Source of the DNA: Paramacrobiotus metropolitanus
Taxonomy: Eukaryota; Tardigrada; Eutardigrada; Parachela; Macrobiotidae
Direction of reading: 5' to 3'
Length of the DNA: 64,000 bases
Assembly: GCF_019649055.1 (NCBI RefSeq)
Contig: NW_026570229.1
Coordinates: forward strand, 186,001 to 250,000
Shown piece after piece: positions 1-12,378 of this stretch. The notes under the pieces were generated by a model. It was given only the letters and a program-made list of their open reading frames with translations, was not told where the DNA came from and made no database searches. The translations under genes and the position numbers were made by a program. Each line of letters starts with the position of its first letter. Position 1 is the stretch's first letter.

Positions 1-3000
1 CCATTGAGTTCGTCCAATAGCACGTAGCTTTAGGCCGTAACGTCTTTCCATCGTGCAAAATGGTAAAGTTCTGGTGGACAGACTGATAACCGCACTTCGT
101 TTGTACAGCTTCAAAGGTCACGTTCTTTCTTTCGCAAAGCGTCAGTATTCCGGTATTACCACGACTGGCGAGGTGTGTGCACTCTGGATATCCGAGTTCT
201 GCAGCAGCAACCCACGTCAAAAAGTGGAACTCGAACTCGCTAAGTATGCAGAAGAGTTCAGTACCGGTTCCATTCTGGTTTCACTTGTTCTAAAACACTG
301 CAATCGTACTTTGGTAATCCTAAAGTTCCGAACCAGATCCGAGTTCTAACCGGAAGTTTGTGTTAAAGCGAAATTTATATGTTGCGTCTGCATTATAATC
401 AAATGATCTGGACAATAAAATTTGTGATAGCACGGGCTTCCTGAGAAAGAGGCATTCTGCAGCAGCGTTGTTTTTATATCTGAAACGTTCGCAACAAAAA
501 GCTAGCAACAAAAGAAAGTCGGTCATAACTTGGTATTACAGCGGTAATTTGCAAATCATGTTGCACAGAAAGCATTGAAAAGCAAAAGAGGTGCAGATAC
601 GCTTTTTAAAATGATATTTGCACATATCAAACCACAAAAAAAGGTAAGTTTTTTGATAACTAAAAAGCAAAACCAAAGCTACATTATCTTTTCCCAGCTA
701 GGTAAGATCAAAACAAACTCTTGTCTAGGAACGGTATTCCCTCAAAAATATCGCCGAAATCTTGTTCTGTCTATCGACGCCCGTTCATTCTCCAGTTGAG
801 CACGATCACTTTCCCCCCTTGTAGACGCTCGACCACGAACCGTTGCTTGTTCTTCGGGGCGGGAAACGGAAGAGGCAGGATAATGCGATTGAATGGTACA
901 TACGGAGTACGGCCAAGATTTGCTGCTTGATGCGTGGCCAAAGGGCAACGTCGTCGCGGACAGATAATTTCATGGGCAACCGATAGGCGACGTGTTCCAG
1001 TCAAAGGAGCAAAACACTTGACGCAAATATCGTAACGCGCATTCTGCAAATTCAAAAGACGCCTGTTGAGTAAATAATTCACTGCATTACGCCACAGTTA
1101 GTGCATCAACTTCCCGGATGATTTTTGCGCATATGTTCTGCAATGTCGGTATACACGGGCTTCGCCTCACAAAATGTGCATTCCAGCCAATATGTAACGT
1201 TTCCGCTCTGTTGCTGTTCTTCTCTGAAATGATAACACCGTCACTCACTATTTTTCGTTTTTCTAATGCAAGATTTTCATCTAGCAAATTAGGCTACATT
1301 TTGTCGCGAAGCTTAGACCGCTTAACATATTCTTACAAAACTTTCATTACGTCACTGGTTTCATTTAAAATACATTGCGCAATTACTTGCCGTTAACATA
1401 ACAGTAGACCAACGATAAAGTGGCGAGCAGCACCGGGTCGCCAATGTAAAACAGCCCACGCTGTCAACGACTGCTAACCATGCGAGAAGCAATCAGGAAC
1501 AGAGAGATATCTGATGACCAACGTACTGCGTAAAGCAAACCAAAGTCTTCCATTACACATTGGCAACCCTGTTGGGAAGGTATAGGCATATCTTTTTTCG
1601 TTAATGGTTGAACTGGGCACGGCCGCACAACTTTTGCTGAATTTTTTTAAGGGCGCAGCGGGCGACACAGGTTACGGAATACTCATCGCGCACTGCATCA
1701 TTGCCTACACTGTATTATTTCGTTTCGGTTTCCCCTTCGTGGGCACCAATATCTACCGTATCACGTATTCCCCAGGCCGACAGTTGCCAAGTACTGTGAA
1801 TTCTGCAGTGGATATAAATTTCCTGCCGGAATGCAGGCTACTGGACAGACCTCTACATTGCCGCTAACCGCGTAGTGACGCTGCGTTCTCACCATAACTA
1901 CCGTAGGTTCTCACGTAAACGCTTCAAAGTGACGGTGTTGATTATTTTGTGGATAGCCTGTCTCTAGTCCACGCTAGGTTTATTTGATCTGGAGATGACT
2001 TTTAACATGCTTCCGTTGGGGACGTGTGCAGCGGTGCCGAGTGGTCGTTTGGCAGGGCGCATAACCAGTGGCGCAGCGGGCGCCACAAGTCATGCGCCCG
2101 TGGCTCAGACTAAATTTGCCCTGATGTACCTATCGCTGGATGTACAGTGATGATTTGATCAATAGATCAGAAATTACAACAATTAAGCTGCTTATAATTA
2201 AATTATTAAAGCACGCAGCATAACGCGGCCTGGAAATAAAAACTTTATACAGTCGTAACGGGCTTAACGTGACCAATTTTTAAAGCGGTGCAACTGGCGC
2301 AGTCAAATTCTATCTTATCCATCGCTCACACCTTGCTATGACGCTGCACTGATTTACAAGAAACTAAGATCATCAGGGAGGCCTACGCTAATAAAATTTA
2401 TCAGAGTTGCAGTGTGGAGGATTGCACTTGCTGTACCAGCTCTAGTGAAACGATTGCTTGGGCCACGGACTGTGTACAACACAAACCGTGATGGCTTATA
2501 AAAGCTGACTTACTGTACAGTTAGGTGGAGATTTTCAGTGCGACAGGTCGCTTTGACGGCGCAGCGTAAGCACTGGCAGCAGCCCCACTCCAAGCGAAGT
2601 CGTTTCCCGATTAACCCCGGCAATCCACAGCACCGGAAAGCAATGTCGGCCAACTACACAAGCAATGGTGCGTTACCGCTTTACAATATTGGAGCGGCAT
2701 TACGTTTATGTGCAATGCTGGATACAAACAAGCAAGCAATGTTGATATTGTACAATAAAAGGTTTATCACTCCATATTTTAGGGACTATTCGAATATTGT
2801 ACCTCGCTTCTTTTATCCACCAATGGCTTCACCCATGAGCAAACGTATTCAGCTGCTTGAAAGTCAGCAAGAATGTGCGGAGGCTTGGCTAAACCAGGCG
2901 GCAGTACGGCGCATTCGAAAAATTCTATGGAAACCTCCATGTCGGCCATTATGTCGGCGTACGACTGAATCAGTGATGGTGATTTGTGGTTCCAGTTGCA

Positions 3001-3750
3001 GCAAATCAGTCGGTAAAAATCTGTGCCCATTGCTGCAGCCACCATTCGAGGATTTCTAAAGAAGGTAAAACTGTAAGTCACTGAAAAAAATCACTAAAGT
3101 AAAACCTAAATCACTGAAATAAAAAACGCCAGCGGGCAAGATTACGCGGTTGTTCGAACTATACACTTTTAAAAACAGTATCCCCTGGTTAAAAACAATC
3201 GCCTGTTTCAGGTTTGTAGCCGTTGCTATGCCGTTTTCAATCTTTTCTACTACAGAATACGGACTTTTTTGACTGCTTCGGACAAACTGCTACGGTAAAC
3301 GGTTTTCAGTTCTGCGTGCTGTATTATCAACATGGCATACTTATGTAAAAAAGCCAAAAAATATTTTACGTTCAGTTGCAACAGAAAAAGGTTACGTTTC
3401 TTAGCATAAAAATTGGTGATAATAAATGTCGAATAAGCTTCTCGAAACGGTCGGTTCAAACCCCGGGCCGTTGTATGCGGTTGTGTAAACTTTTAGATAC
3501 TTTTTAAAGACATATTTAACATCAACTGGTTACACATTTTTAGAGACAAAATTGAGAGTCTTCCGTCTTTCTTTTAAGATATAGTTCGTTTGTTTTGCGC
3601 TTCGTTTCTCAGAAAAGCTGGACACAGCAACCTGTAGAGCCTACGAGCGTTACTGTATTGCTTAGATGGATGGCTTGCTTTGTCGTGACGCGGCACCGGA
3701 TGTAAGTATCCCGCTGCCTACTGCAGTGAACTGATGCGTGCTTCCTACAT
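1..3750. other. Stretch without a recognised gene
   Basis: No recognisable domain or convincing splice pattern on either strand. The longest open frames are 53-349 (+, 98 codons, no ATG at its start), 771-1082 (-, 103 codons, with a CxxC pair and a CPRRRCP motif) and 2538-3059 (+, 173 codons, biased composition). Each is possible as an exon fragment, but none has a family match I can name. Confidence 0.5.
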
Positions 3751-4403
3751 TTAAGGGAAGTGGCCCGGTACATGGTACTAAATTCGTGTACATGCACTAA
3801 AACTTTCACTTCCGCCACTCTTCATGACAACCTGTAGCCCAGAGATTTGTATATACTGGCGAGGAAACCGATTGTACGCGCAACATCCGACTAGGAAGTT
3901 ATGGATGTTAGAAAATTCCAGAATGTTTAAATGCAATTAGGTACATCCAAGGTCTCATTAAGGACCGATCTCCCTCCAATTTTGAACGTAAATGCACATA
4001 ACCACGAGGAACGTTTTTACACCGATCCACTGTTCTAGCATGTTTTTCAAATTTTAAAATAAATTTCAAAAATTTTTAAATTTTCAAAAAAATCGGGGCA
4101 GTCTGGTTCGGTGTAAAAACGATCTTCATATACATTTGCCCTTATTTGCAAAATTTAAAGGAGATGAGTCCATAATGAGACTTTTTGTACGCCTAAATGC
4201 ATTTAAACTTTATGAAATTTTCTAACAGCCATAACTTCCGAACCGGATGTTGCGCGCATAAACGGTTTCACGCCTGTATGTACTAATCTTCTGGCTACAG
4301 AATCTCATAAACCAAAACAAAAATGTATTCAATGGTACGCGAATGCGAACGTTTTGGTGCACGTACACAAATGTGGCACCATGTACCGGGCAACATCCCT
4401 TAA
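3751..4403. mobile_element. Foldback (MITE-like) element with ~285-bp terminal inverted repeats and TTAA ends
   Basis: Seen: the left arm (3751 to about 4035) read forward matches the reverse complement of the right arm (about 4100 to 4403) along its whole length with scattered mismatches and small gaps. Shared blocks include CCCGGTACATGG, GCGCAACATCCG, GAAGTTATGG, GTTAGAAAAT, GTTTAAATGCA and CGTTTTTACACCGA. Both ends carry TTAA, and only about 65 AT-rich bases form the loop. Known: TTAA target duplications are used by piggyBac and Kolobok DNA transposons. Inference: a non-autonomous DNA element; it has no ORF. Transcribed, it would fold into one long hairpin. A partial relative lies near 11190-11349. 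Confidence 0.85.
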
Positions 4404-5673
4404 CTCGTTAGGCAGTTACAAAATAAAGTTTTACGGGCAGTTCTCTATTTTTTTATTTAGTTCAAAGAAGTTTATAACTTGATAACGTATATATGAATAA
4501 CATAAAATATATTGAATTTATGATTACGAAGCTGTAACAGTTCGTTCCCTTGCCCTCCAACAGTTACCCCCTCGATAGTATTTATCAGCTTGTACAGTGC
4601 ATGGCTTACTGTGTCAGGTCATAATATTTCCCCAGATTGTCCAAGAGCCAGAGAAACTCTAGCTCACATCCGTCCAGAAAGATTTGTTCTCCGTGCCAGC
4701 GGGCATACAGCCATGATGGAAGCACAATGTTCAGAATGTCCAAACGGAATGAAACACAGGTAGAGTACGGCGTCACCGCAGGACTTTGCAAGGTCATAGC
4801 AGCCGGTCTTAAGGCGTCCAAATTGTGAATAACCTCCGACGCCCAGCCAATCTTTATCAGCTTGGAGTTTGCGAAAAAAGCACCTCTAAAAGAATCAAGC
4901 GCTTATTTTATGGCAATGCAGATATGGAGTGAAGCAGCGAAAAGCAACGAAACAGCGAAAGTGCAACTGTCGTGTTTCTCGTCTGTGGTCTTTGTTCATT
5001 GGCCTATAATCCAGATCCATCACAAATCAAAACGCATATCGTTCTAGGTGGACTTTGATATGCTGTGTAAACCATGAAATCCCCTGACTTCACCACTAGT
5101 GTCTCTGGACACTAGTACTCCATAATTAGTTTGGGTGACTCCTAAGTTTTCGTTTGTCACAAACTGTAGAGGTTAAACTCTGTCTTCTCGAAATCTGTGG
5201 TTTGCTTTTTAACGCGTTGGTCTTGTATTTCCATATCCTGATTGCGAGGGCAGCTGTTGCTCGCATTGCTCTTGCTGCCCGGCAATGCCGGTAGTTAAAC
5301 TTTTGCATTATCCTTGCCGAAAACGCTGTTACATCAAAATTTAGCTCTTCCACAGAAATTAAACAGCAAAGACAGAACACAATAAAATATTTACTGTGTA
5401 CTGGCTCTTAGTATACCGTAATATATTTTCCGATGCCATATTGTTTTTGATCAACAATGCGGCAGTGTTCGGAAACCAAAATTATTTTAAAAAACGGTCA
5501 TGTCTCAAAAATGACGGACAGAAGTCACAAGATAGAAAATGGTTTGAATAGTGATACTCGGAGCCTCCTGATGTTGAAGTTGATTGGCGGTGTTGGAAGA
5601 CTTTCATGGTAAAACCGGATGGCCTGCGCAGACTTCGCAGTGTATTTAGCAATATTTTAGGATCAACACGTAC
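4404..5673. other. Stretch without a recognised gene
   Basis: AT-rich. A minus-strand frame at 4606-4821 (71 codons) and one at 5126-5380 (84 codons) are open but unrecognised. A short perfect hairpin (ACTAGTGTC, 4-base loop, GACACTAGT) sits at about 5096-5117. The RING exon to the right could splice into this stretch. Confidence 0.45.
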
Positions 5674-5858
5674 CTACGACACACGGGACATTTCGGATTC
5701 TTGCGCTTGGCACGCGACAGACTGCGGTTATTTCGAACGGATTTATTCATTTCCTTGACGCATGCTTTGTGAACTACATTCCCGCAGCAAATGGTAACGC
5801 AAATTCCGGCGCCCACGGAGTCGTAGCAAATGAAGCATTCAAAGCGACCTTTGGCTTT
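5674..5858 (-). CDS. RING-finger protein, single internal exon
   Basis: The exon encodes about 61 residues with a RING-type spacing: CFIC, then a Cys, then CCGNVVHKAC, and finally CPVC at the end, with a Lys/Arg-rich stretch before the last pair. RING domains bind two zinc ions and usually act as E3 ubiquitin ligases (family knowledge). The exon starts after an acceptor ending TTTTATTAG (AG at 5860-5859) and ends at a donor AG|GTACGT (5673-5672), giving 185 nt and end phase 2. I could not assign the flanking exons. An acceptor near 5320 would add a short tail and a stop, but this is weak. The finger is complete, so the exon looks functional. Its substrate is unknown. Confidence 0.6.
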
Positions 5859-7416
5859 CTAATAAAACGAATCCAGGATGTTCAACATAAATTAGTTCAA
5901 AATTACGGATAAAATTTCATATAGTTTACAAATACGCACCGCCAAATGAGATTCCTGGAACCCGACATTTTACACGACACTAAAAGGGGAAAATTGAACC
6001 ATCGACGACAGTTCAGCTGTTCTCAACAAAAAATAATAAGTACAATAAATTCAATGATCTGAGTCCGCAAAAAGATACGGAATCAATTTTGCAGAAATTT
6101 ACTGCGGTAATACATATTACGCTTAACGTGGTCAATCATTCGACCTTATTTTGAACGGGCTAGCCCAGCTTTCGAGGAAGGCATGAGGAGGGAGAGAAAA
6201 GCCGAACAGCTGCTATGCCTGATTGGTCGCGACAACGGGCGTTCCAAAAACGAAAAAAGCCTGCATTGTCGGCTCTTTTGCTTTTTGTTTGTTCTGCCGC
6301 TTTGCAAAGCCAAGGTTGGGAAAGAGGTCATGAGTGCAGAAATTTACCGCAAGCAGAATTCATGCCTGACGTTGCGATAGCGGCGAAAATTAGACAAAAT
6401 AACACACTCGCAAAATGAGGATAGGCTTAATAAGCGGTCCTTGATTTTATTTTTCATGGTTTCCGTAAGGTAACTGAATATTGTGAAGACTCTTATTTAA
6501 AGTTTACTGCATGATAACGCTAATAAGCTGCTTGCAGTTTTCTTTATTTGCTTCAATAAAATAGCTTACTACCACCTATGGCCCATTTTGTACCGCTCTA
6601 TAAAATCGGGCCGATTTTGTATTCGCCGTGTAAGACGTATTCCTGTGCCACGTGTATTATGCCTGCATGCACGTTGCATTCTCTATCCTTTTACCTTTTC
6701 AAGTACGCCGGACTATGTCACCCTGTGTTGCGTTACCGTACTATCCCGCATTCCAATCCTGTATGCTATCCGTCTTCACAACGCATTCTTCGGTTTCTTA
6801 GAAATCTTAGGTCTTTATTTAAAGCAGCAGGGAATACAATACAGGTCAAATACGAGGGATGCGGTAAGATGCTGCAGGAAGACAGCAGTCATGGAGGCGA
6901 GAGAATAGTTTAGGAATACAGGCGGAATACAGGTAGCATACGTGGGAATACGGGCAAACTCCGCAGGACATACCAATTTCGCCTGTTTGCTTAAAGTACC
7001 TTTAGTCTTCTGTGGTCTTCGCACGCATCCCATCCGAATTCTGCCACCGCATTCTGCCTGTATTTCTACTGTATCCACTATTTAGGTTTTGGGCATCACT
7101 ACTCTCTTCTGAAGTGTGTCCCCGTATTCTCCCGTTTTCCGCCGTATTCTCCTTGTAATTCTGGGTTTTCTAATTAGAAAAACTATACTACGCCTTGAAT
7201 TAGAGCAAAATAGCTGCCGAATACGTGAGAATTACTCGATACACTAGAGAAAACTGCGGCCGTACATCAGAACCAAACAGGAAATTGTTATTACGGTAGG
7301 AATACAGGTGGAATAGGCTAAATGGCAGAGAAGACTGTAATCATATCTTAGCGGAAGCGGAGAGTGTATGATTACAGTAAGAATACAACTGGAATAGCAC
7401 TTTTGGACCCGATTAT
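5859..7416. other. Non-coding stretch with GTATTCC/GGAATAC-rich patch
   Basis: No recognised gene. From about 6590 to 7400 the motif GTATTC(C/T) recurs on the plus strand (6600-6810 and 7040-7160). Its complement GGAATACAGG recurs at 6830-6960 and 7290-7390, so the two orientations alternate. Short open frames here (6578-6913, 6588-6908, 6815-7078) follow from this repeat composition. Confidence 0.45.
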
Positions 7417-8028
7417 CTACATAAATCCTCGCTTCTTAGGCTTTCGAGCCGAGTCCAACGGTTGCGCGCTTCGCTCCTTAGCGTTCAGAGCTGTGTTATC
7501 CGATTCGTGATTACTGGATCTCTTCCGAGCCCCGGGGATGTTGCTGCTGCCGCAAGTGGTTTGCGTTTTCAGTTGCCCAGATTTGGCTTCAACTGACGGG
7601 CTCAGTTTTACGGCACTACAAGACCGTCCGAAAGCGTAAAAACATTAACACGTTTATGTTTGCTTGGACGTTGAGAGTACAGTACATACGAAAGTTTGAA
7701 TACCGGTATGTGAAAATATCTGCGATGCCGCGAATTATCGCTACCTAGATTTTGCGGTTTCCGGCGCATCTTTATCGGTGTATACGATCTCCATCGGTTC
7801 ATCGAACAAACGCCGGCTCCCGGAAAACAGAATTGCGGTCTTAGTTCGTCCAAACAACGACTCCCAGTAACTGATAGGTTTGGTTCGAAGATCTGACGAT
7901 GAAGATGTCTCGACCCAACTGTCAGGTGCGCAAGCGTGTTGACGTGCGTTCAGATCCACATTTTCAGTAAAGATTGGACAGTGCCAATAACATAAGCGCA
8001 CATCATTCAAGATTAACGATTTGACCAT
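7417..8028 (-). CDS. Predicted two-exon gene for a 160-aa protein of unknown function
   Basis: Exon 1 runs 8028-7745 from an ATG in good context (AAAATGG) and encodes 94 residues plus two bases. Exon 2 runs 7615-7417 to a TAG. The donor TCTAG|GTAGCG and acceptor CGGTCTTGTAG fit and the phases agree (2 into 2), giving one uninterrupted 161-codon frame. The C-terminal part is rich in Ser, Asn, Lys and Arg and ends in a basic patch (ARKPKKRGFM), like a nuclear-localisation signal. No domain is recognised. It lies 0.8 kb downstream of the CACTA-type transposase on the same strand and could belong to the same element or be an independent host gene. The matched splice phases are the main support. 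Confidence 0.5.
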
Positions 8029-8817
8029 TTTGAAAACAAACACCAAAACAAAAAATATTTTCCTAGCGGTATGGACTTGATAATCCAGATAAATGGACTA
8101 ACTAACAGTTTAAGTGAGGTTTGACTAATCCGGCCGCAATGGTCTTGCAAGATAGATTTAACGATCCAGAAGAATGCTACAAGCTTAAAGCGGCGGCAAC
8201 CCACATTTCGCTAACAGCAATGTTACCCACTGTGCCTTTGCCGCCTTTCTACTGCAGCATTTCAGTTTGCTTTTGTTTAACTTTTACTCCTTTGACTTTG
8301 CCGATGCAGAAATTCTTGGCGTTACCTCTTAGAGGTCTGCTATAGTTTTCACGCCATAATGTAAACTGCTTCGGCAATTGATTTACCACAGAAATTAGTC
8401 TCTATCAACATTGAATTTGAAACCTTACCAAACCTTTACTGCAATTATGTAAGCGGCATTATATTCGTACATTTTGTACAGCAGGTTTCATGAAGAAGTC
8501 ACATGCGCAGCCGTATATTACGCTATGGACAAATTGGTATATTCTGTAACAATATTTTTAAGTTGAATATACCAGATGGCGATCAGGATATTTTCTAAGA
8601 TTCGCAAGGTTTTGTTTCATAAAGTATAGCGCTAGCAGTGAAAACTTCTGTGAGTGTCCGAGTGCAAACTGATTTTATTAAAATATAGTTGCAGGGGTAT
8701 TGCAAACTATTACGAGTGTATTAAGTAGAGAAAATGCTGCAAAATGAGACCGGAAGTCTACTTTCTGGTACGTACCCTAAGGCATTGTTGAACAACGCGG
8801 GATTCAGCTCGTTGGTT
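8029..8817. other. Stretch without a recognised gene
   Basis: AT-rich intergenic DNA between the 160-aa gene and the 3' end of the transposase. I looked here for a CACTA-type terminus (CACT...) and found no convincing one. Confidence 0.5.
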
Positions 8818-11800
8818 TTAAACAACATACTTTGCATTTGGAACAAATATAACAAAGGCTACACTAGAAATACTTCTATTAACTGTCACAACAGGTCGAA
8901 ATATTGAATCAAAATCGAGGGCAGAAAAACCACATGGTTGTGAAGTACATTTCCGAATGAATTCGCATTGTGTGCGGTCACTTAATTTGAAGAACGGTGC
9001 GGTTTGTATGCGCCTTACAACTGCAAAAATTCTCGACTGCTCACGAAAAACTAAAAACCCATGAAGCTCCACCACTCCACAATCGTACAGTTGAAAAATG
9101 CTGTTGCACCAAGTTGTGCGACGGCTGTAACTTTTAGCTTCCAAAAGCACCTCGTCACTGCGCTTCAGTCGCGTATACACACAAACTGTGTCCAGGTCAA
9201 CATCATTCAGTACAGACTTCCAATCCGGATTAACTGTTCGCTCGGGTCTACCCTTTGGAGTATACTCAAAACGTCCAGATCTTATCGAGTCCACATCGCG
9301 CACTGCTTCGCTGTTCGTGCGGATAAATTCTTCTTGCTGAAAGCTTCTTGCGATTTGGCTAAGCAGGTCCGTAGTACCATGGACAGATCGCATAAAAACT
9401 CCAAGAAAATCCTCAAAACAGAACGTGGAGGTGTGGTAAACAGGGCCCCAGTGTCCCAGGCTTTCTGGCATATGATGTATTTGATGCAGGTTATACAGCA
9501 TTTTTCGCTTCCCGTACAGTTCTTGAAACGTTTCCATGTACTTGTCCAGAAGCACCTTCGCGCTTGCAGCATGCGCACTCATATTACCGTGGCATAAATT
9601 GTTATCCATCAATAAAAGATGCATAGCGAGAACAAGATCCATCAAGTTTTTATATAATACATCCGGCAAGATACCATCTAGTGCGTAAAATGCAGCGTAG
9701 AGCAAAAAGTGAAGATATTCTGCGCCAGTTTGCTTTATTCTTGACGACAATTCGGCGTACGTGCGATTGAAAATGCTAGGGAATTTCAAGGCTTTTGATC
9801 TTGAGTCAACATTTTCCTGCCAAGAAATCCCAAGCAACTTCCGTCGTTTGTCGCATGTGTCCGAATACACCTCTATGTCTGCCATGCTCTCTTCCAATAT
9901 CGAAACAAATATCGCACATGCCCAATGCCTACAGCGTGCAAATATCTGGTGGCGCTCCTAAACTAGGATCAAAGGAATTAATCCGCAGCAAACGGCTAGG
10001 GCGAATTGTACCGTGTACAGCTATTCCTGTGCGGACAGCTTCTTTTGCATTTGCACATGTCTCCCGTTTCCTTCGCCTTCCGTGGCTTACATAATCCGAG
10101 AACGGATATGCCCGAACACTTCGGTTTCCAGTACCAAATCGTTCACCTGGATGATAGCAAACCGTACATCCACTGTCCCCGTAAAACGATCCGTGTCCTA
10201 ACGCCGCCGTTTTTGCAATGCCGTCAGCCACAAACAACGGTGCTCGCACCGTATACAAGTTTTTCGAAACCCTGAGACCGCTGTTTTCCAACGCTGAGAC
10301 TTCCCGAGAAAATAAATCTAGCAGTATATCAACAGGTGGAAGAGGTACGCCTGTACCCAGTGCGTATAAAAATCGCGTACGATATCGCAGCCGAGTCGGT
10401 AGCTCGTTGATAATAAAACTCACGGCCACCACTTTCCCATTCTCGCTGCCGTTAATTCCAAAAGTTGAGCCTTCATCTACGTGGAATGTAAGCGAAATAA
10501 CGTTTTTTTCACGTCGTATCTGCCGGTATAAACTTCCGTTCGTTATGTCCAGGTCATGAAGCTTAGTAGCATCAGCAGGAATCGAGAGCGCTTCTGAAGT
10601 ATGGGATAACAAGAAACGTCGAAGCAGGTCCTCTAAAGGAAAGGTCACAAAATTTCCGCGGTTAACTTTCTTGGCAATCGGCGCCAAAGCACAGTTTGGA
10701 TGGGAGCAGTATATCTGGTTGCCCAGCAGCATTTCTTCACCAATGTATCTGCTATGGTAGACACAGAAATGATGAAGTTTGTATCCCACCAGATGCGGTT
10801 TTAGCAGCTTATCCAGGTAATACAAGTTTTCGGGAAGAATACGCTGTCGTCCACAGATAAAGCTTAACATACTGTCTTGCTGCGAACGAGACATCTTGTG
10901 CATTCGAGCGGCACGCACGAATGCGACCATATCTGTCAAGATGCTTGCACACTGGACTTGTCTAGGGTCATCAGCTTCGCAGGACTGTGAGCTTTCTACC
11001 CGATCTTGGTTTTCTTTTGCTGCTGAATTGCGTACAGATGAATGGCTCTCGTGGTTGGCCTAAAAGATTGCAGAACTCTATATATTTTGAGTTAAACGAC
11101 AATGCAATGTACAAGCCCACCGCAATGTACAGTACACAACAATACATTTAAAATTTCCACCCATTTTAGCACGCCAACATCTCGGCATTCGGATGTTGAG
11201 CGCGCTAGCGGTTTTCAGAACAATGTATTTAATCATTTAGGTTTAGAGTTCCATAAAGCTTTTTAAAAATGTGAATCGGAGTGCGCGAAAACGAAAGTTT
11301 TATTGTGTGTACCCCTTTCTGACGCCATGTACCGGGCCATTTTCGTTAAGTGAAACTAAAAGAAAAAAACTAAGCACGAAACTTAGCAAAAAAACCATCC
11401 ATTAATGTAGCATATGTAGAAAAACCAAGCAAGCGCACAACCACGAGCTATCCAAGAACAGTGGCAAGACTCTTTCGGCCATTAACAACCATACATACTC
11501 GTATTACAGCTGTAAATGAACGTACTTTTAGCTGAATAGAACTGTGAAATGCTTATTTAAATACCGTTCACGCGTAAACATCTATACCGATAATTAAAAA
11601 ATTAATGATGTAAACATGGGTATGCAAAAAACGCTCAGTTTCAAAATTCAGCTTTCATTTACATGGAAAGCGCACTTACTTCTTCAAACGTGTCTTTTCG
11701 AATTGGACAAACAGTAAATCCATTGTTTCGGCTCTGTCCCTTCTTACGGTAAAAAGTGCTGTCAGGCATAAACTCTCCAAACAAATGCAGATTATATCTG

Positions 11801-11853
11801 TTACGCTTTTTTTTAGTGCGAAAACTGTCACCGGCAACAACGCTGTTCGGCAT
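8818..11853 (-). pseudogene. CACTA/EnSpm-type DNA transposase (animal lineage), broken by one stop and frameshift
   Basis: Two exons. Exon 1 is 11853-11680 (58 codons from ATG, donor GAAGAA|GTAAGT). Exon 2 starts at 11059 after an acceptor ending CTTTTAG, phase 0 to phase 0, and runs to 8818. The middle carries the family signature: ISLTFHVDEGS with an INELP segment, a zinc-knuckle-like CTVCYHPG, then GTIRPSRLLRINSFD, and APPDICTL at the start of the conserved 'DYMH...LGV' block. The C-terminal half matches the family's conserved end (LPDVLYKNLMDLVLAMHLLL, YNLHQIHHMPESLGHWGP, HGTTDLLSQIARSFQ). Inside the DYMH block there is a TAG (9931-9929), and the frame changes by one base just after it, so the reading frame as given is not intact. 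These enzymes bind terminal repeats and cut and paste the element (family knowledge). A piece of a TTAA foldback element sits in its intron. It is divergent to the BEN gene. Confidence 0.85.
11190..11349. repeat. Partial second copy of the TTAA foldback element
   Basis: The segment ends with CCATGTACCGGGC followed by TTAA at 11346-11349, the same terminus as the right end of the 3751-4403 element. It also shares the inner block GGATGTTG(A/C)GCGCG and the GCGAA(A)ACG(A)AAGTTTT region in the same order. Only about one arm is evident. It lies in the intron of the transposase gene, so it inserted after or during that element's life. Confidence 0.65.
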
Positions 11854-12378
11854 TTCTGGATTAAAATACACTGTCCAGAGTTAAATCCTGTTTCTAAAAT
11901 AATTGTGATTAAAAGCAGCGTGAAAATCAGCGAGGCCAGAAGGTAAAAGCTCTTTGTCATTGCTTAACGGCTTCACTGAATGCGTACCTCATTAACTAGG
12001 TCAACTTTGGCTAGCAACGCTTATATCGACAGGCCCAGGGAAATGAAACCAAGAAGCGCAAGAGCGCCGCATCAGACAATGACGCTTTGTGCACGCTACC
12101 CCGGTCCAGATTTTCTGCTGCCAGAGAAAGTTAAGGTATGTTAACGCTGACTTGCCCTGAGTCTGAAGAAGCGCGTAAAGTCACTTGACTCACTTGACAA
12201 GTAAAAATTCCACTTCTCGTTTTTCACCGTTGGTCTCTGCTTAACGCTCTGTATGATTATCTGTATCCAACTTTTTATAAGAATTCTTTAAACGATCTGC
12301 AGTCGTCACCGTTTATTTGTTTAGTTTCGAAACATTTGATTTGTATATTCGTACTGTTTGTACTTGTTCAGTAGTAAA

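Noticed and set aside
2027-2095. Sequence resembling a tRNA A box (GTGCCGAGTGGT)
   Set aside because: No B box at proper spacing and no cloverleaf.
2538-3059. 173-codon plus-strand ORF
   Set aside because: Composition is irregular and Arg/Pro/Cys-biased, no domain or splice signal supports it, and a 100-codon minus frame overlaps its 3' half.
3440-3475. tRNA-like T-arm (GGTTCAAACCCC)
   Set aside because: No matching D-arm, anticodon stem or acceptor stem could be built around it.
9061-9597. 178-codon plus-strand ORF and other frames across 8.8-10.9 kb
   Set aside because: They are antisense or off-frame shadows of the transposase, whose conserved motifs fix the coding strand.
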